A stretch of DNA of 64,000 nucleotides from an uncultured delta proteobacterium (lineage in GTDB: Bacteria; Myxococcota; Myxococcia; Myxococcales; 40CM-4-68-19). The number at the start of each line of letters is the position of its first letter. Within the stretch, counting starts at the first letter, position 1. Positions 1 to 8,922 of this stretch are shown in pieces. The notes beneath the pieces were generated by a model that did not search any database, was not told the DNA's origin, and saw nothing but the letters and a program-made list of their open reading frames with translations. Location: the NCBI GenBank assembly GCA_903911145.1, contig CAIWCD010000001.1, positions 62,001 through 126,000 of the forward strand, written 5' to 3'. The position numbers and the translations under genes were made by a program.

Positions 1-576
1 CGCGCGGCAATCATCTGCCTCTTCGTCTTCGCCGCAATTGCCGTCGTCGCGGCCGCACAACCGTTCGCCGACGCGCTTGTCTCGGGCGGACGTGCGCTGG
101 GCCTCGACGAGTTTCTGCTCGTGCAGTGGCTTGCGCCGCTGGCGTCGGAGGCACCTGAGTTTCTCGTCGCCGCGATTCTCGCGCTGCGCGGCAACGGAAA
201 CGCTGCCATCGGCGCCCTGCTCTCCTCGAAGGTGAATCAATGGACGATGCTCGTCGGCAGCCTGCCGCTCGCCCACCTTGCCGGCGGCGGCACCGGCTCG
301 CTCCCTCTTGATGAGCGCCAGTTCGGCGAGCTCTTATTAACTGCAACGCAGGCGCTGCTTGGCTTCGCGGTTCTCTGCGACCTGCGGTTGCGCGTCGGCG
401 AAGCGCTGCTGCTCGTCTCACTCTTCGTCTCGCAACTTTGCTTCCACCAGACGAACGTGCGGCTTGGATTCTCCGCTGCCTATCTAATCGCCGCGCTGGT
501 TATCCTCGCGACCAAGCCGCGCGAACTTCGTGATATCGCGCGGGCCGCCGTGCACACGACGACCTCAAGCCAATGA
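1..576 (+). CDS. Sodium/calcium exchanger family protein, C-terminal part
   Basis: The frame is open from the first base, so the gene begins outside the window and 191 residues are seen. The chain is a series of hydrophobic helices. It carries the segment SEAPEFLVAAILA, which resembles the alpha-repeat signature of the Ca2+:cation antiporter superfamily, where the Pro-Glu pair lines the ion path. This is therefore probably the second alpha repeat and the last helices of an inner-membrane Na+(H+)/Ca2+ antiporter. The stop codon overlaps the end of the convergent glycosyltransferase gene by 12 bases. Ion specificity cannot be told from this half. Confidence 0.7.
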   Translation, partial: RAAIICLFVFAAIAVVAAAQPFADALVSGGRALGLDEFLLVQWLAPLASEAPEFLVAAILALRGNGNAAIGALLSSKVNQWTMLVGSLPLAHLAGGGTGSLPLDERQFGELLLTATQALLGFAVLCDLRLRVGEALLLVSLFVSQLCFHQTNVRLGFSAAYLIAALVILATKPRELRDIARAAVHTTTSSQ

Positions 577-1680
577 GTTCTCGTCCTCGTCCTCGCCAAA
601 CCGATCTCGCTTGAACGCCGCTTCGAGCGTCTCGTCGAGCTTCGCCAATAGATCGCGATTCCCGTCCTGCGAATAGCGCTCAAGGTTGTGCTCGAATTCG
701 GGAATGCGCGAGAGGAACTCCGAGAGCTTCTCGCGGGTCAACTGCTCCGCGCAGAGACCATATCCCTCTGCCTCGAGATATCGCGCGTTCAAGACCTGCT
801 CGAACTGCTTCTGCACCGGCACCGAGAGCATCGGCCGACGCAGATAGACCGCCTCGCCCATCAACGTAAATCCGCCGCCCGAGATCACGCCGCGCGCCGT
901 GCGGAGATCGTCGATAAACCCCTGCTCGCTAAATGGGCGATAGAGCAGTTTTCCATCGCGCAGATCCTCCTTGAGTTCGCGCTTGACGCCATAGATGCGG
1001 CACTCAATATTCGCCGCCTTGAGAATCTCGGGCAGCTCAGTATTGGTCGTATAGGTCTGATAGACCAGCAGGTGCTCGCCCGGTTCCGCCTTCGCCGCGA
1101 GGATCTCCGGGCGCAGGATGGGCGGGTGCAGAGTCGTGCGCTTCTTGCGGATCGGCGGATAGAAGAACGTGCTGATTAAGTAGTGATAAGCGCCAGGAAC
1201 CTTGCTCTTAATGATCCCCTTGGCCGTCTGAAACTCGGCCTCGTGGCCCGCCATGATGCTTGGCTCGTGCTGGCAGCGATTGATGATCTGCATATTGTCG
1301 ACCGAGATGATCGGCAGGCGGTGATTCTTCCCGAAGAGATAGCTCCAGCTCTCGAAATCGGAGATCACCACGTCCGGCTTGAACGATGAGGCCAGGTCGA
1401 AATAGGCGCGGATATTCTGCGGCCAGCCACCCGAAAAGGCCCCCTTTACATTCTCCAACAGCGTCTTGAAATTCCGGACCTCGTTATCCTCGGTGACAAT
1501 GGTCAGGCCCCAGATCTTCTTGACGTGCAGATGCTCATTGGCGCGCTTGGCGAGGTAATCGTGCGCCCGCCCGGAGACGACAACCTGCACGTCGTGCTTC
1601 TTCACCAGTTCGTCGAGGATCACGCGCGACCGGATCGCGTGGCCCATTCCTTCTCCGACGACGCCATAGAGAATTCGCAT
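565..1680 (-). CDS. GT-B fold glycosyltransferase, MurG/GT28-like
   Basis: A 371-residue protein with two Rossmann-like halves. The N-terminal half opens with MRILYGVVGEGMGHAIRSR, the Gly-rich loop and GHxxR arrangement of MurG-type and UDP-glycosyltransferases. The C-terminal half holds ISGGGFTLMGEAVYLRRP, typical of the nucleotide-sugar binding site. Family knowledge supports transfer of a sugar to a lipid or polysaccharide acceptor at the inner membrane; donor and acceptor are unknown. I chose the ATG at 1680 because GAGG lies 6 bases upstream and the fold begins directly there; an in-frame start 30 bases earlier adds only unconserved residues. No obvious pathway partner is adjacent. Confidence 0.72.
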   Translation of the reverse strand: MRILYGVVGEGMGHAIRSRVILDELVKKHDVQVVVSGRAHDYLAKRANEHLHVKKIWGLTIVTEDNEVRNFKTLLENVKGAFSGGWPQNIRAYFDLASSFKPDVVISDFESWSYLFGKNHRLPIISVDNMQIINRCQHEPSIMAGHEAEFQTAKGIIKSKVPGAYHYLISTFFYPPIRKKRTTLHPPILRPEILAAKAEPGEHLLVYQTYTTNTELPEILKAANIECRIYGVKRELKEDLRDGKLLYRPFSEQGFIDDLRTARGVISGGGFTLMGEAVYLRRPMLSVPVQKQFEQVLNARYLEAEGYGLCAEQLTREKLSEFLSRIPEFEHNLERYSQDGNRDLLAKLDETLEAAFKRDRFGEDEDENSLA

Positions 1681-1747
1681 GCAGGACCTCGTTGATTGAT
1701 TAGACCCCACTCTACTGCAACGGCGCTTCGCGCGAGGCGTGTCTTGA

Positions 1748-3028
1748 TTAACCGCGGGCGTCTTCTATCCGATCAAGCCGCCACAATTCCGGCCAGGCGA
1801 AGCGGACGACGGCGACAACCAGAAGAGTCCCGATGCCGCCGCCAACCACCGCGGGGATCGCGCCGAAGAGCCCCGCAGCAAGGCCCGATTCGAAATCGCC
1901 CATCTCATTGGAGAGTCCAATGAAGACCCAATGGATCGCGGCAATTCTTCCTCTCAATGCATCAGGCGATACGACCTGCTCGAGCGTGCTGCGAATGACC
2001 GCGCTGACGTTATCGAACCCGCCGAGGACAGCCAGCGCGACGAGCGACAGAGGCAGCGAGCGGGACAATCCGAAGACGATCGTTGCAATGCCAAAGATCG
2101 TTACGCAGGAGAGCAGCACGCGGCCCACGTTGCGCCACGGAGGAAGTCGGGTCTGGACGAGAGCGGCCAAGAGCGCGCCGAAGGAGGGAGCTGCGCGCAA
2201 AAGTCCCAACCCGCGCGCGCCGGTGCGGAGGATATCCTTCGCGTAGATTGGCAAGAGCGCGGTCGCGCCGCCGAGCAGCACGGCGAAGAGGTCGAGCGTG
2301 ATCGCAGGCAGCAGGATTTTCGAGCGGAAGACGAAGCGCAACCCTGCGCTCAACCTCGGTTCGTCCCGGCTGCTCTTCTCGAGCGGGCGCACGGCCGAAG
2401 GAGGGATCGACGCGAGCGCGGCGACGAAGAGCATCGCGGCGGCGGCGTCGATGAAGTAGACCGCGCTCGCCCCTCCGGTCGCGGCGATGACGAACCCGCC
2501 GAGCGCAGGCCCGGCCGTCGCGCCAATCTGGAAGCCGCTGGAGAGCCAGGCGTTGGCGTGGGCAAACTCCGCGCGCGGAACCATCTGCGCAAGCAGCGAC
2601 GACATCGCCGGGCGCGAGAACGTTCCACAGACGCCCGTGAAGAAGAGCAGCGCGTAGAGCGTCCAGATCGGCGCGGTCGTCCATGACGCGAGCGCGAGGC
2701 CGAGCGCGCAGAGAGCCATCCCGCTCTGCGCGAGCATTCCCATCCGGCGGCGATCGAATCGATCGGCCGCAGCGCCCGCCGGCAGCGCAAGCAGCACGAC
2801 GGGAATCACCTGCGCGAGACCGACCATCCCGAGCGCGAACGCGCTGTGCGTGCGCGCGTAGAGTTGCCACCCGACCGCAACATCGAGCATCTGCGCGCCG
2901 AGGACGGAGATGATCCGCCCGCCGGCGAACGCGCGCACGGCCGGCCTGCGCAGTGCGCTTCCGCGTTGCTTGGCCTGTGGAGGATTGCTCTCTTCGCTCG
3001 ACGAAACAGCGCCCGGCTCAGTTGCCAA
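1748..3028 (-). CDS. MFS transporter, MFS_3/EntS-like
   Basis: A 426-residue integral membrane protein with about 12 hydrophobic segments. The loop after helix 2 reads AGAAADRFDRRRMG, the DRxxRR signature of the major facilitator superfamily. The overall pattern (LDVAVGWQLYARTHS near the start, FSRPAMSSLLAQMVP in the middle) fits the MFS_3 group that includes enterobactin exporters and drug efflux pumps, so export of a small molecule is likely; the substrate is unknown. The first in-frame start is TTG at 3028, overlapping the upstream gene by 11 bases, which suggests coupled translation; no strong ribosome binding site is visible. Confidence 0.8.
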   Translation of the reverse strand: MATEPGAVSSSEESNPPQAKQRGSALRRPAVRAFAGGRIISVLGAQMLDVAVGWQLYARTHSAFALGMVGLAQVIPVVLLALPAGAAADRFDRRRMGMLAQSGMALCALGLALASWTTAPIWTLYALLFFTGVCGTFSRPAMSSLLAQMVPRAEFAHANAWLSSGFQIGATAGPALGGFVIAATGGASAVYFIDAAAAMLFVAALASIPPSAVRPLEKSSRDEPRLSAGLRFVFRSKILLPAITLDLFAVLLGGATALLPIYAKDILRTGARGLGLLRAAPSFGALLAALVQTRLPPWRNVGRVLLSCVTIFGIATIVFGLSRSLPLSLVALAVLGGFDNVSAVIRSTLEQVVSPDALRGRIAAIHWVFIGLSNEMGDFESGLAAGLFGAIPAVVGGGIGTLLVVAVVRFAWPELWRLDRIEDARG

Positions 3029-4151
3029 ACGCGACGCCCGCCGAGAGCGTGAAGAGCGTCAGCCCGTAGCTGACAAAGTGCGCGCCGAGCTGCCCCTGCA
3101 CGCCGAAACGCCCGACAACCGGCACCGTGTACTCGAGCAGCAGCGAGCCGCCCGAGAAGTCGATGCTCGGGAGGTTGCTGGCCGAGATGGCGCCCGCCGT
3201 GTAGGTGCCGCCGAGAGTGAACTGACCGGGCACGGGTCCGAGGTGATCGACGCGCAGACCAGGCCCGATGCCTCCGTAGAGTCCTGTGCGACCCGCGACC
3301 ATCGGACTCCACGAGCCGTGCACGAGCAGCTCGATGCCGAGATGACGCGTGAGGCGGATTCCGCCCTCGCCCGAGAGGTGCATTTCGAAATCTGGCTCGC
3401 TTCCCGCGTTGAGGCGGCCGATGTCGAACTGTCCGCCGGAGCTGAACCAGGTCACCATTCCGAGCGTCAGCCCAGCGCCATAGATTGGCGTGCCGAACGA
3501 ACTCCCGGTCGAGACATCAGCGACCGGAACGAGCGGGGCTGCGACCAGCGGCGGTGGCGGCGTGATCGGCTCGAGAGGAGGCAGCGGCAGCTCATTGGGC
3601 TTGGCGGCTGTCGGCGGCGCGGGCAGCGGGGCCGCGGCGTGCGCTGGAGCCGGGACAGCAACTGGCGCTGGAGCAGGAGGAGGCGGGGCAACAGGCGGCG
3701 CAGGAGTGGGCGCAACGATCAGCTCCGGCGGGGGCGCCGGTGGACCGACTGGTGCAGCCGGGTTCGTCGCCGCAGCCGACGGTGCAGCAGCTACCGGCGC
3801 TGCTGGAGTCCATGCGGGGATCGGTGCGTCCGCGGCCTTCGTCTCTGCTGCAGCGGCGGCGCGCCTCGCCTCTGCGTCGCGAGCCGCCTCTTTGATCAGG
3901 TCGCGATGTCCGCCGGCCTTCGTCTTCTTCTTCGCAGGCGCCGCGCAGACGTGCTTCTCGCAGACGTCCTCGCCGCTGCAATCAAGGTCGCGCGTGCAGG
4001 CCCGCTTCGTCGGAGGATCGACGCATACCTTTTCGACGCAGATGCGCTCGCCCTTGCAATCGGTGTCCTTCGAACAGCCGGCGTCCTGCGCCCATGCGGG
4101 CGCACAGAACGCGAGGACAACGATGCAAGAGGCGGCGAGCGCACGCGTCAT
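3018..4151 (-). CDS. Secreted Cys-repeat protein with Pro/Ala linker and beta-rich C-terminus
   Basis: A 377-residue exported protein of unknown function. Residues 1-21 form a Sec signal peptide ending AWA. Two tandem modules follow, CSKDTDCKGERICVEKVC and CTRDLDCSGEDVCEKHVC, each with four cysteines spaced CX5CX5CX4C, like small disulfide modules common in myxobacterial surface proteins. A long Pro/Ala linker (about residues 110-210) leads to a Gly-rich, alternating hydrophobic C-terminal domain that looks like outer-membrane beta structure. GAGG lies 6 bases before the ATG. It precedes the MFS gene with an 11-base overlap. A role in outer-membrane adhesion or sensing is inference. Confidence 0.6.
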   Translation of the reverse strand: MTRALAASCIVVLAFCAPAWAQDAGCSKDTDCKGERICVEKVCVDPPTKRACTRDLDCSGEDVCEKHVCAAPAKKKTKAGGHRDLIKEAARDAEARRAAAAAETKAADAPIPAWTPAAPVAAAPSAAATNPAAPVGPPAPPPELIVAPTPAPPVAPPPPAPAPVAVPAPAHAAAPLPAPPTAAKPNELPLPPLEPITPPPPLVAAPLVPVADVSTGSSFGTPIYGAGLTLGMVTWFSSGGQFDIGRLNAGSEPDFEMHLSGEGGIRLTRHLGIELLVHGSWSPMVAGRTGLYGGIGPGLRVDHLGPVPGQFTLGGTYTAGAISASNLPSIDFSGGSLLLEYTVPVVGRFGVQGQLGAHFVSYGLTLFTLSAGVAFGN

Positions 4152-4178
4152 TCGGACCTCTGTGCAGGGCGCAGACGA

Positions 4179-5021
4179 CTACGGCTTGGGTGACCCGCCG
4201 GGACGTCCAGCACCGCGAGGAGCCCCCGGACGTGCACCGCCGCGACCGGCCGGACGAGCGCCACCCGGACCGCCCGGCTTGCGTGCACCCGGACCACCGG
4301 CGCCGCGCTCGCTCTTGCGATCCTGCGCGACCGTCTCCATCGAGAAGCTTCCCTCGAGGGACGCGTCGTTCTTGTTCTTCGTGCTCCCGCTCGGACGCTG
4401 CGGCCCACGGCGCGCGCCCTTCTCTTCCTTCGGGTCCTTGAAGACCTGCTTCATCGAAGCCGGCATCAGGTCGACGAGGTACTGGTGCTCGCCGATCTTC
4501 TTCGCGCCCGCGACGACATCCTCGCCGCCGAACACGCGCACGAGACGCACGCGCTCCGCATTGCGCCCCGCGGCCTTCACCGCATCGCGCAGGCGGGCGA
4601 GGCGATCGCCGGTCGTGCTGGTCGCCTTGGCAACTGCCTCATCGAGAATCGCCTTGACCGCGTCGGTCTCCGCGACATCGGCAGGGTCGGCCTTCGGCGC
4701 GGCCTGAACGTGCTCGAGCGCGTCGTCGACCGCGGCCTTCTCCTTCGCGGCGATCTCATCCGTCGCTTCGGTGGCCGACGAGAATGCACCCGACTCGCTC
4801 TTCTCTTCGGGGCCGCCCTCCACGTCGGGCTCACGGTGAGGCACCTCACCCGCGCCTTGCGCGTGCGACGTGGGCTGCGCCGTCACTTCGACGTCAGCAG
4901 GAATGGGGGCCGGCACCACCTGGGCGAGCTCCTTGGGGAGCGACTTCTTCGCCTCGGTCTCGGCCTTGGCGGCCATGCGGATGAGCGTGCCGGAGAATTC
5001 TGTCAGGGTTCGGATTGCCAT
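4179..5021 (-). CDS. Basic protein with Arg/Gly/Pro-rich tail, unknown function
   Basis: I do not recognise this 280-residue soluble protein. The first half is acidic and Ala/Glu-rich with possible helices. A short folded region follows near residues 155-205 (RVRLVRVFGGEDVVAGAKK and IGEHQYLVDLMP). The last 45 residues are almost only Gly, Arg, Pro and Ala with repeated RG/GG steps, like RGG-type RNA-binding tails. The ATG at 5021 was preferred over upstream in-frame starts because the extra 102 residues look like translated intergenic DNA; the ribosome site is weak. It diverges from nrdJ and shares its promoter region. Nucleic-acid binding is inference from composition. Confidence 0.5.
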   Translation of the reverse strand: MAIRTLTEFSGTLIRMAAKAETEAKKSLPKELAQVVPAPIPADVEVTAQPTSHAQGAGEVPHREPDVEGGPEEKSESGAFSSATEATDEIAAKEKAAVDDALEHVQAAPKADPADVAETDAVKAILDEAVAKATSTTGDRLARLRDAVKAAGRNAERVRLVRVFGGEDVVAGAKKIGEHQYLVDLMPASMKQVFKDPKEEKGARRGPQRPSGSTKNKNDASLEGSFSMETVAQDRKSERGAGGPGARKPGGPGGARPAGRGGARPGAPRGAGRPGGSPKP

Positions 5022-5416
5022 AGGGGGCCGGTGTCTACCAGCAACAACGCGGCAACGGAAGGGGTCTGCATGCTCATTCGATCGGCTGATGATCGGATGG
5101 GCCACCGCGACCCGCGCGCGTTCCGTTCCGATTTTCCACGATTGTTCGATGCCTTGTGCCCGATCCGCGACAATCCACAACCTGTGGACAACCCACCACC
5201 GATAGGGCCTGACGCGATGCGGCACCACTATCGGTGGGGTAATTTTCTTGACAGGTCGATGCCGCGGTGAGACTAAGCGGGGGTCCGGAGCCACCCCCGA
5301 TAGGGGTGTCCCGGGCAACAATTCCAAACCTCGAGGCCGGACGGCTCCCTCGATATACCTGCACAGGTGTATCGTGTGGGACTTCTTACCTCACAGACCA
5401 TGAAGGGGACCACTCG
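5022..5416. promoter_or_regulatory. Divergent control region upstream of nrdJ
   Basis: This 395-bp gene-free stretch holds several symmetric sites. Two DnaA-box-like nonamers face each other at 5171-5179 and 5183-5191 (TTGTCCACA on the minus strand is one base off consensus). The heptamer CCGATAG occurs at 5199 and 5297 and inverted at 5228. It sits within a 10-bp inverted repeat (5196-5205 with 5228-5237) and the palindrome 5292-5308. A TTGACA at 5248-5253 could be a -35 box for nrdJ, with only a weak -10 near 5271. I see no NrdR box and no B12 riboswitch hallmark. Confidence 0.45.
5352..5373. promoter_or_regulatory. 22-bp imperfect palindrome, operator candidate for nrdJ
   Basis: Arms of 10 bp (left GATATACCTG, right CAGGTGTATC) match at 9 of 10 positions around a central CA. 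It lies 43 bases before the nrdJ ATG, a position where a dimeric repressor would block transcription. The binding protein is not identifiable from the site. Confidence 0.4.
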
Positions 5417-8400
5417 ATGTCCAGCTCGAACAAGCCCGGCAACGTTGGCGATGCGATCGTTGGCACTGAACCGATCTCGGCCGCTCCGGCGACCGAAGGG
5501 ATGAAGAGCGGCCTCATCCGGCACTCTTCTCCTGGCATCCCCAAGTCGCAGGTGCATGGGCGCAAGGGCAAGGGCGTCCCGGTTGCACGCCGCGCGACCC
5601 GTCCGGGCCAGACCGCCGCTGAAGTTCTCGACGAGGTGACGTGGACGCACCGTCCCGCGAAGATCTCCGGCGCAGACGGCGAAGTCGTCTTCAAGATGGA
5701 CGACGCCGAGGTTCCCGAGGGCTGGTCGCAGCTCGCGACCGACGTCGCCGTTTCCAAGTATTTCCGCAAGGCGGGCGTGCCCACCAAGTCGGGCGCCGAG
5801 GAGAGCGTGCGCCAGATCGTCAAGCGCGTCGCGCACACGATGCGCACCTCGGGCGAGGAGCAGGGTGGATACTTCGCCACCGCCGAGGACGCCGAGACCT
5901 TCGAAGCCGAGCTCAGCTACTACCTCGTCAACCAGATCGGCGCGTTCAACTCGCCCGTCTGGTTCAACTGCGGCCTCTGGCACGAGTACAAGATCGCCGG
6001 CTCGGGTGGAAACTTCGCGGTCGATCTCAACACCGGCTCGGCCTACATGACGCCCGACGCGTACACGCGTCCGCAAGTGTCGGCCTGCTTCATCCAGAGT
6101 TGCAAGGACGATCTCGACTCGATCTTCAGCCTCGTCCACGACGAAGCGCGAGTCTTCAAGTATGGCTCGGGGTCCGGCACGAACTTCTCGAAGCTGCGCG
6201 GCAAGATGGAGCGCCTCTCGGGCGGCGGGACCTCGAGCGGCCTCATCAGCTTCCTCGAAGTTCTCGATCGCGCAGCCGGTGCGACCAAGTCGGGCGGCAT
6301 CACGCGCCGCGCGGCGAAGATGGTCGTCCTCGACGCGGACCACCCCGAGATCCGCGACTTCATCAGCTGGAAGGCGCGCGAGGAGAAGAAGGTCGGCGCG
6401 CTGATCGCGGGCGGCTACTCGAGCGACTTCAACGGCGAGGCCTACCGCACGGTGAGCGGACAGAACGCGAACAATTCGATTCGCGTGACCGATGCGTTCC
6501 TCGATGCGGTCACGAAGAACGGCGTCTGGGAAACGCGAGCGCGCACGACGGGCGAAGTGGTTGAGCGCCTCTCCGCGAAGGACCTCTGGGGCGAGCTCGC
6601 CGAGGCGGCCTGGAAGTGCGCCGACCCGGGCATCCAGTACGACGACACGATCAACCGGTGGCACACCTGCAAGGCGACCGACCGCATCTACGCGTCGAAT
6701 CCGTGCAGCGAGTTTGTCTTCCTCGACGACACCGCCTGCAACCTCGCCTCGCTCAACCTGCTCAAGTTCCTCGACGAGAAGACGGGAGAGTTCGACGTCG
6801 CGGGCTACCAGCACGCCTGCCGCGTCTTCTTCATGGCGCAGGAGATAGCGGTCGATCTCGCGAGCTACCCGACGCAGAAGATCGCGGAGCGCAGCCACCA
6901 GTATCGGCCGCTGGGCTTGGGCTACGCGAACCTCGGCACGCTGCTGATGGTGCAGGGTCTGCCGTACGACTCCAATGAGGGCCGCGCGGTCGCGTCGGCG
7001 CTGACGGCGGTGATGACGGGCGAGGCCTACGCGCTCTCGGCGGAGATGGCAGCGAGCAAGGGTCCGTTCGCGGGTTTCACGCAGAACCGCGAGTCGATGC
7101 TCGAGGTGATGCGGATGCACCAGGACGCCGCGCTCAAGATCGATCGCGATCTTGCGCCGAGCGAGATCCTCGCCGCCGCGCACCAGGCCTGGTCGCGCGC
7201 CGTTACGCTCGGAGAAGAGCACGGCTACCGCAACGCGCAGGCGACGGTGCTCGCGCCCACGGGCACGATCGGTCTCTTGATGGACTGCGACACGACGGGC
7301 GTCGAGCCGGACTTCGCGCTCATCAAGTTCAAGAAGCTCGCCGGTGGTGGCTCGTTCAAGATCGTCAACCAGTCGGTGCCGCGCGCGCTCAAGAAGCTCG
7401 GCTACGCGCCCGCCGAGGTGCAGGCGATCGTCGACTTCGTGCGGGGCACGGCGACGCTCAAGGGCACGCTTGACTTCACCCCGGCAGATCTGGCAGCGCG
7501 CGGACTGCTCGAGAACGAGATCGCGAAGATCGAGAAGACGCTCGAGTCGGTCTTCGATCTGCGCCAGGCCTTCTCGCCGCACATCATGGGCCCGGCCTGC
7601 CTGACGCGCCTGGGCCTCGCGGCCAACGCGAAGGGGGCCGCCGTCCTCGAGAAGCTCGGATACACGGCCGAGCAGATCGACGCCGCGAGCCTGCAGATCT
7701 GCGGACGCCAGACGGTCGAAGGCGCGCCGTTCCTCAAGGTCGAGCACTACCCGGTCTTCGACTGCGCGAATCGCTGCGGACCGCTCGGGACGCGGTACAT
7801 CGAGCCGATGGGCCACGTGCGCATGATGGCCGCGGCCCAGCCGTTCCTCTCCGGCGCGATCAGCAAGACGATCAACATGCCGTCCGACGCGACCGTGGCC
7901 GACGTGGAGAAGATCCACCTCGACTCCTGGAAGCTCGGCCTCAAGGCGATCGCGATCTATCGCGACGGCAGCAAGCTCTCGCAGCCGCTCTCTGCGGGCG
8001 ACAACGCGAAGGCCACGGGGCCAGCCCTGCCCTTGCCGCTGCCCAAGGAGGTTCCGCTCCTCGTCGCCGATCTGCAGAAGCTGCTCTCGGTCTCGCCCGA
8101 GCAGGCACAGCGCATGGCCGAGGCCTGCCTGATGCCGAAGAGCAATCTCGTCGCCGCTCCCGCGCCGTCCCCGCTGCCCGCCGCTGCGCGCCGCCGTCTG
8201 CCGGCCAAGCGCCACGGCCTCACGCAGGAGGCGAAGGTCGGTGGCAACAAGGTCTTCCTGCGCACGGGCGAGTACGAGGATGGCGCGCTCGGTGAGATCT
8301 TCATCGACATGCACAAGGAGGGCGCGGCGCTGCGCTCGGTGATGAACTGCTTCGCGATGCTCGTCTCGCTCGCGCTGCAGTACGGAGTGCCGCTGCAAGT

Positions 8401-8854
8401 GCTCGTGGAGCAGTTCGTCTTCACGCGCTTCGAGCCGCAGGGACCGGTGCAGGGCCACGATCGCGTGAAGTTCGCGACCTCGGTCATCGACTACGTCTTC
8501 CGCGCGCTCGGCGTTGAGTACCTGCACCGCGACGACCTCGCGCACGTCACGCCCGAGGCGGCCGCGACCACTCCGGCGGCCAACATGGGCTCTGAGCCCG
8601 GAAACGGCCAGGCCACGATGGCGAGCCCCGCGAGCCCGGCGATCGTCGCGAAGGCGGCGCAGAAGGCAGCGGGGACGGCCTCGCAGGTTGCCGTCGAGCG
8701 CTCGGGCGCGCGGCGTGCGGCCTCGGCGCAGGATGAGCAGCTGCGCAACATGTCGGGCGATGCCCCGTTCTGCGATGGCTGCGGCCACATCACGGTGCGC
8801 AATGGCACCTGCTACAAGTGCCTGAACTGCGGCAACAGCATGGGCTGCAGCTAG
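5417..8854 (+). CDS. nrdJ: Adenosylcobalamin-dependent ribonucleotide reductase, class II
   Basis: A 1145-residue cytoplasmic enzyme that makes deoxyribonucleotides using vitamin B12 as radical source, independent of oxygen. The barrel holds NPCSE at residues 428-432 (Cys430 is the expected thiyl radical site) and the conserved PTGTIGLLMDCDTTGVEP. The C-terminal third carries the TSCPD region (VIDYVFRALGVEYLHRDDL), and the last 28 residues are a Cys-rich tail with FCDGCGH, CYKC and CGNSMGCS that relays electrons or binds zinc. AAGGGGA lies 7 bases before the ATG at 5417; upstream in-frame codons look non-coding. It is monocistronic, with a terminator behind it. No nrdA/nrdB or nrdD is visible in the window. 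Confidence 0.95.
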   Translation: MSSSNKPGNVGDAIVGTEPISAAPATEGMKSGLIRHSSPGIPKSQVHGRKGKGVPVARRATRPGQTAAEVLDEVTWTHRPAKISGADGEVVFKMDDAEVPEGWSQLATDVAVSKYFRKAGVPTKSGAEESVRQIVKRVAHTMRTSGEEQGGYFATAEDAETFEAELSYYLVNQIGAFNSPVWFNCGLWHEYKIAGSGGNFAVDLNTGSAYMTPDAYTRPQVSACFIQSCKDDLDSIFSLVHDEARVFKYGSGSGTNFSKLRGKMERLSGGGTSSGLISFLEVLDRAAGATKSGGITRRAAKMVVLDADHPEIRDFISWKAREEKKVGALIAGGYSSDFNGEAYRTVSGQNANNSIRVTDAFLDAVTKNGVWETRARTTGEVVERLSAKDLWGELAEAAWKCADPGIQYDDTINRWHTCKATDRIYASNPCSEFVFLDDTACNLASLNLLKFLDEKTGEFDVAGYQHACRVFFMAQEIAVDLASYPTQKIAERSHQYRPLGLGYANLGTLLMVQGLPYDSNEGRAVASALTAVMTGEAYALSAEMAASKGPFAGFTQNRESMLEVMRMHQDAALKIDRDLAPSEILAAAHQAWSRAVTLGEEHGYRNAQATVLAPTGTIGLLMDCDTTGVEPDFALIKFKKLAGGGSFKIVNQSVPRALKKLGYAPAEVQAIVDFVRGTATLKGTLDFTPADLAARGLLENEIAKIEKTLESVFDLRQAFSPHIMGPACLTRLGLAANAKGAAVLEKLGYTAEQIDAASLQICGRQTVEGAPFLKVEHYPVFDCANRCGPLGTRYIEPMGHVRMMAAAQPFLSGAISKTINMPSDATVADVEKIHLDSWKLGLKAIAIYRDGSKLSQPLSAGDNAKATGPALPLPLPKEVPLLVADLQKLLSVSPEQAQRMAEACLMPKSNLVAAPAPSPLPAAARRRLPAKRHGLTQEAKVGGNKVFLRTGEYEDGALGEIFIDMHKEGAALRSVMNCFAMLVSLALQYGVPLQVLVEQFVFTRFEPQGPVQGHDRVKFATSVIDYVFRALGVEYLHRDDLAHVTPEAAATTPAANMGSEPGNGQATMASPASPAIVAKAAQKAAGTASQVAVERSGARRAASAQDEQLRNMSGDAPFCDGCGHITVRNGTCYKCLNCGNSMGCS

Positions 8855-8883
8855 TCGGCAACTCCCACGAGGGAGAACAGAAG

Positions 8884-8922
8884 GCGGCTCGCGCAGAGGA
8901 TTGCGCGGGCCGCTTTTGTTTT
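8884..8922 (+). terminator. Intrinsic terminator of nrdJ
   Basis: A 12-bp GC-rich stem (8884-8895 with 8902-8913, one G-T pair) and 6-base loop are followed by TTTTGTTTT. It starts 30 bases after the nrdJ stop. Confidence 0.85.
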
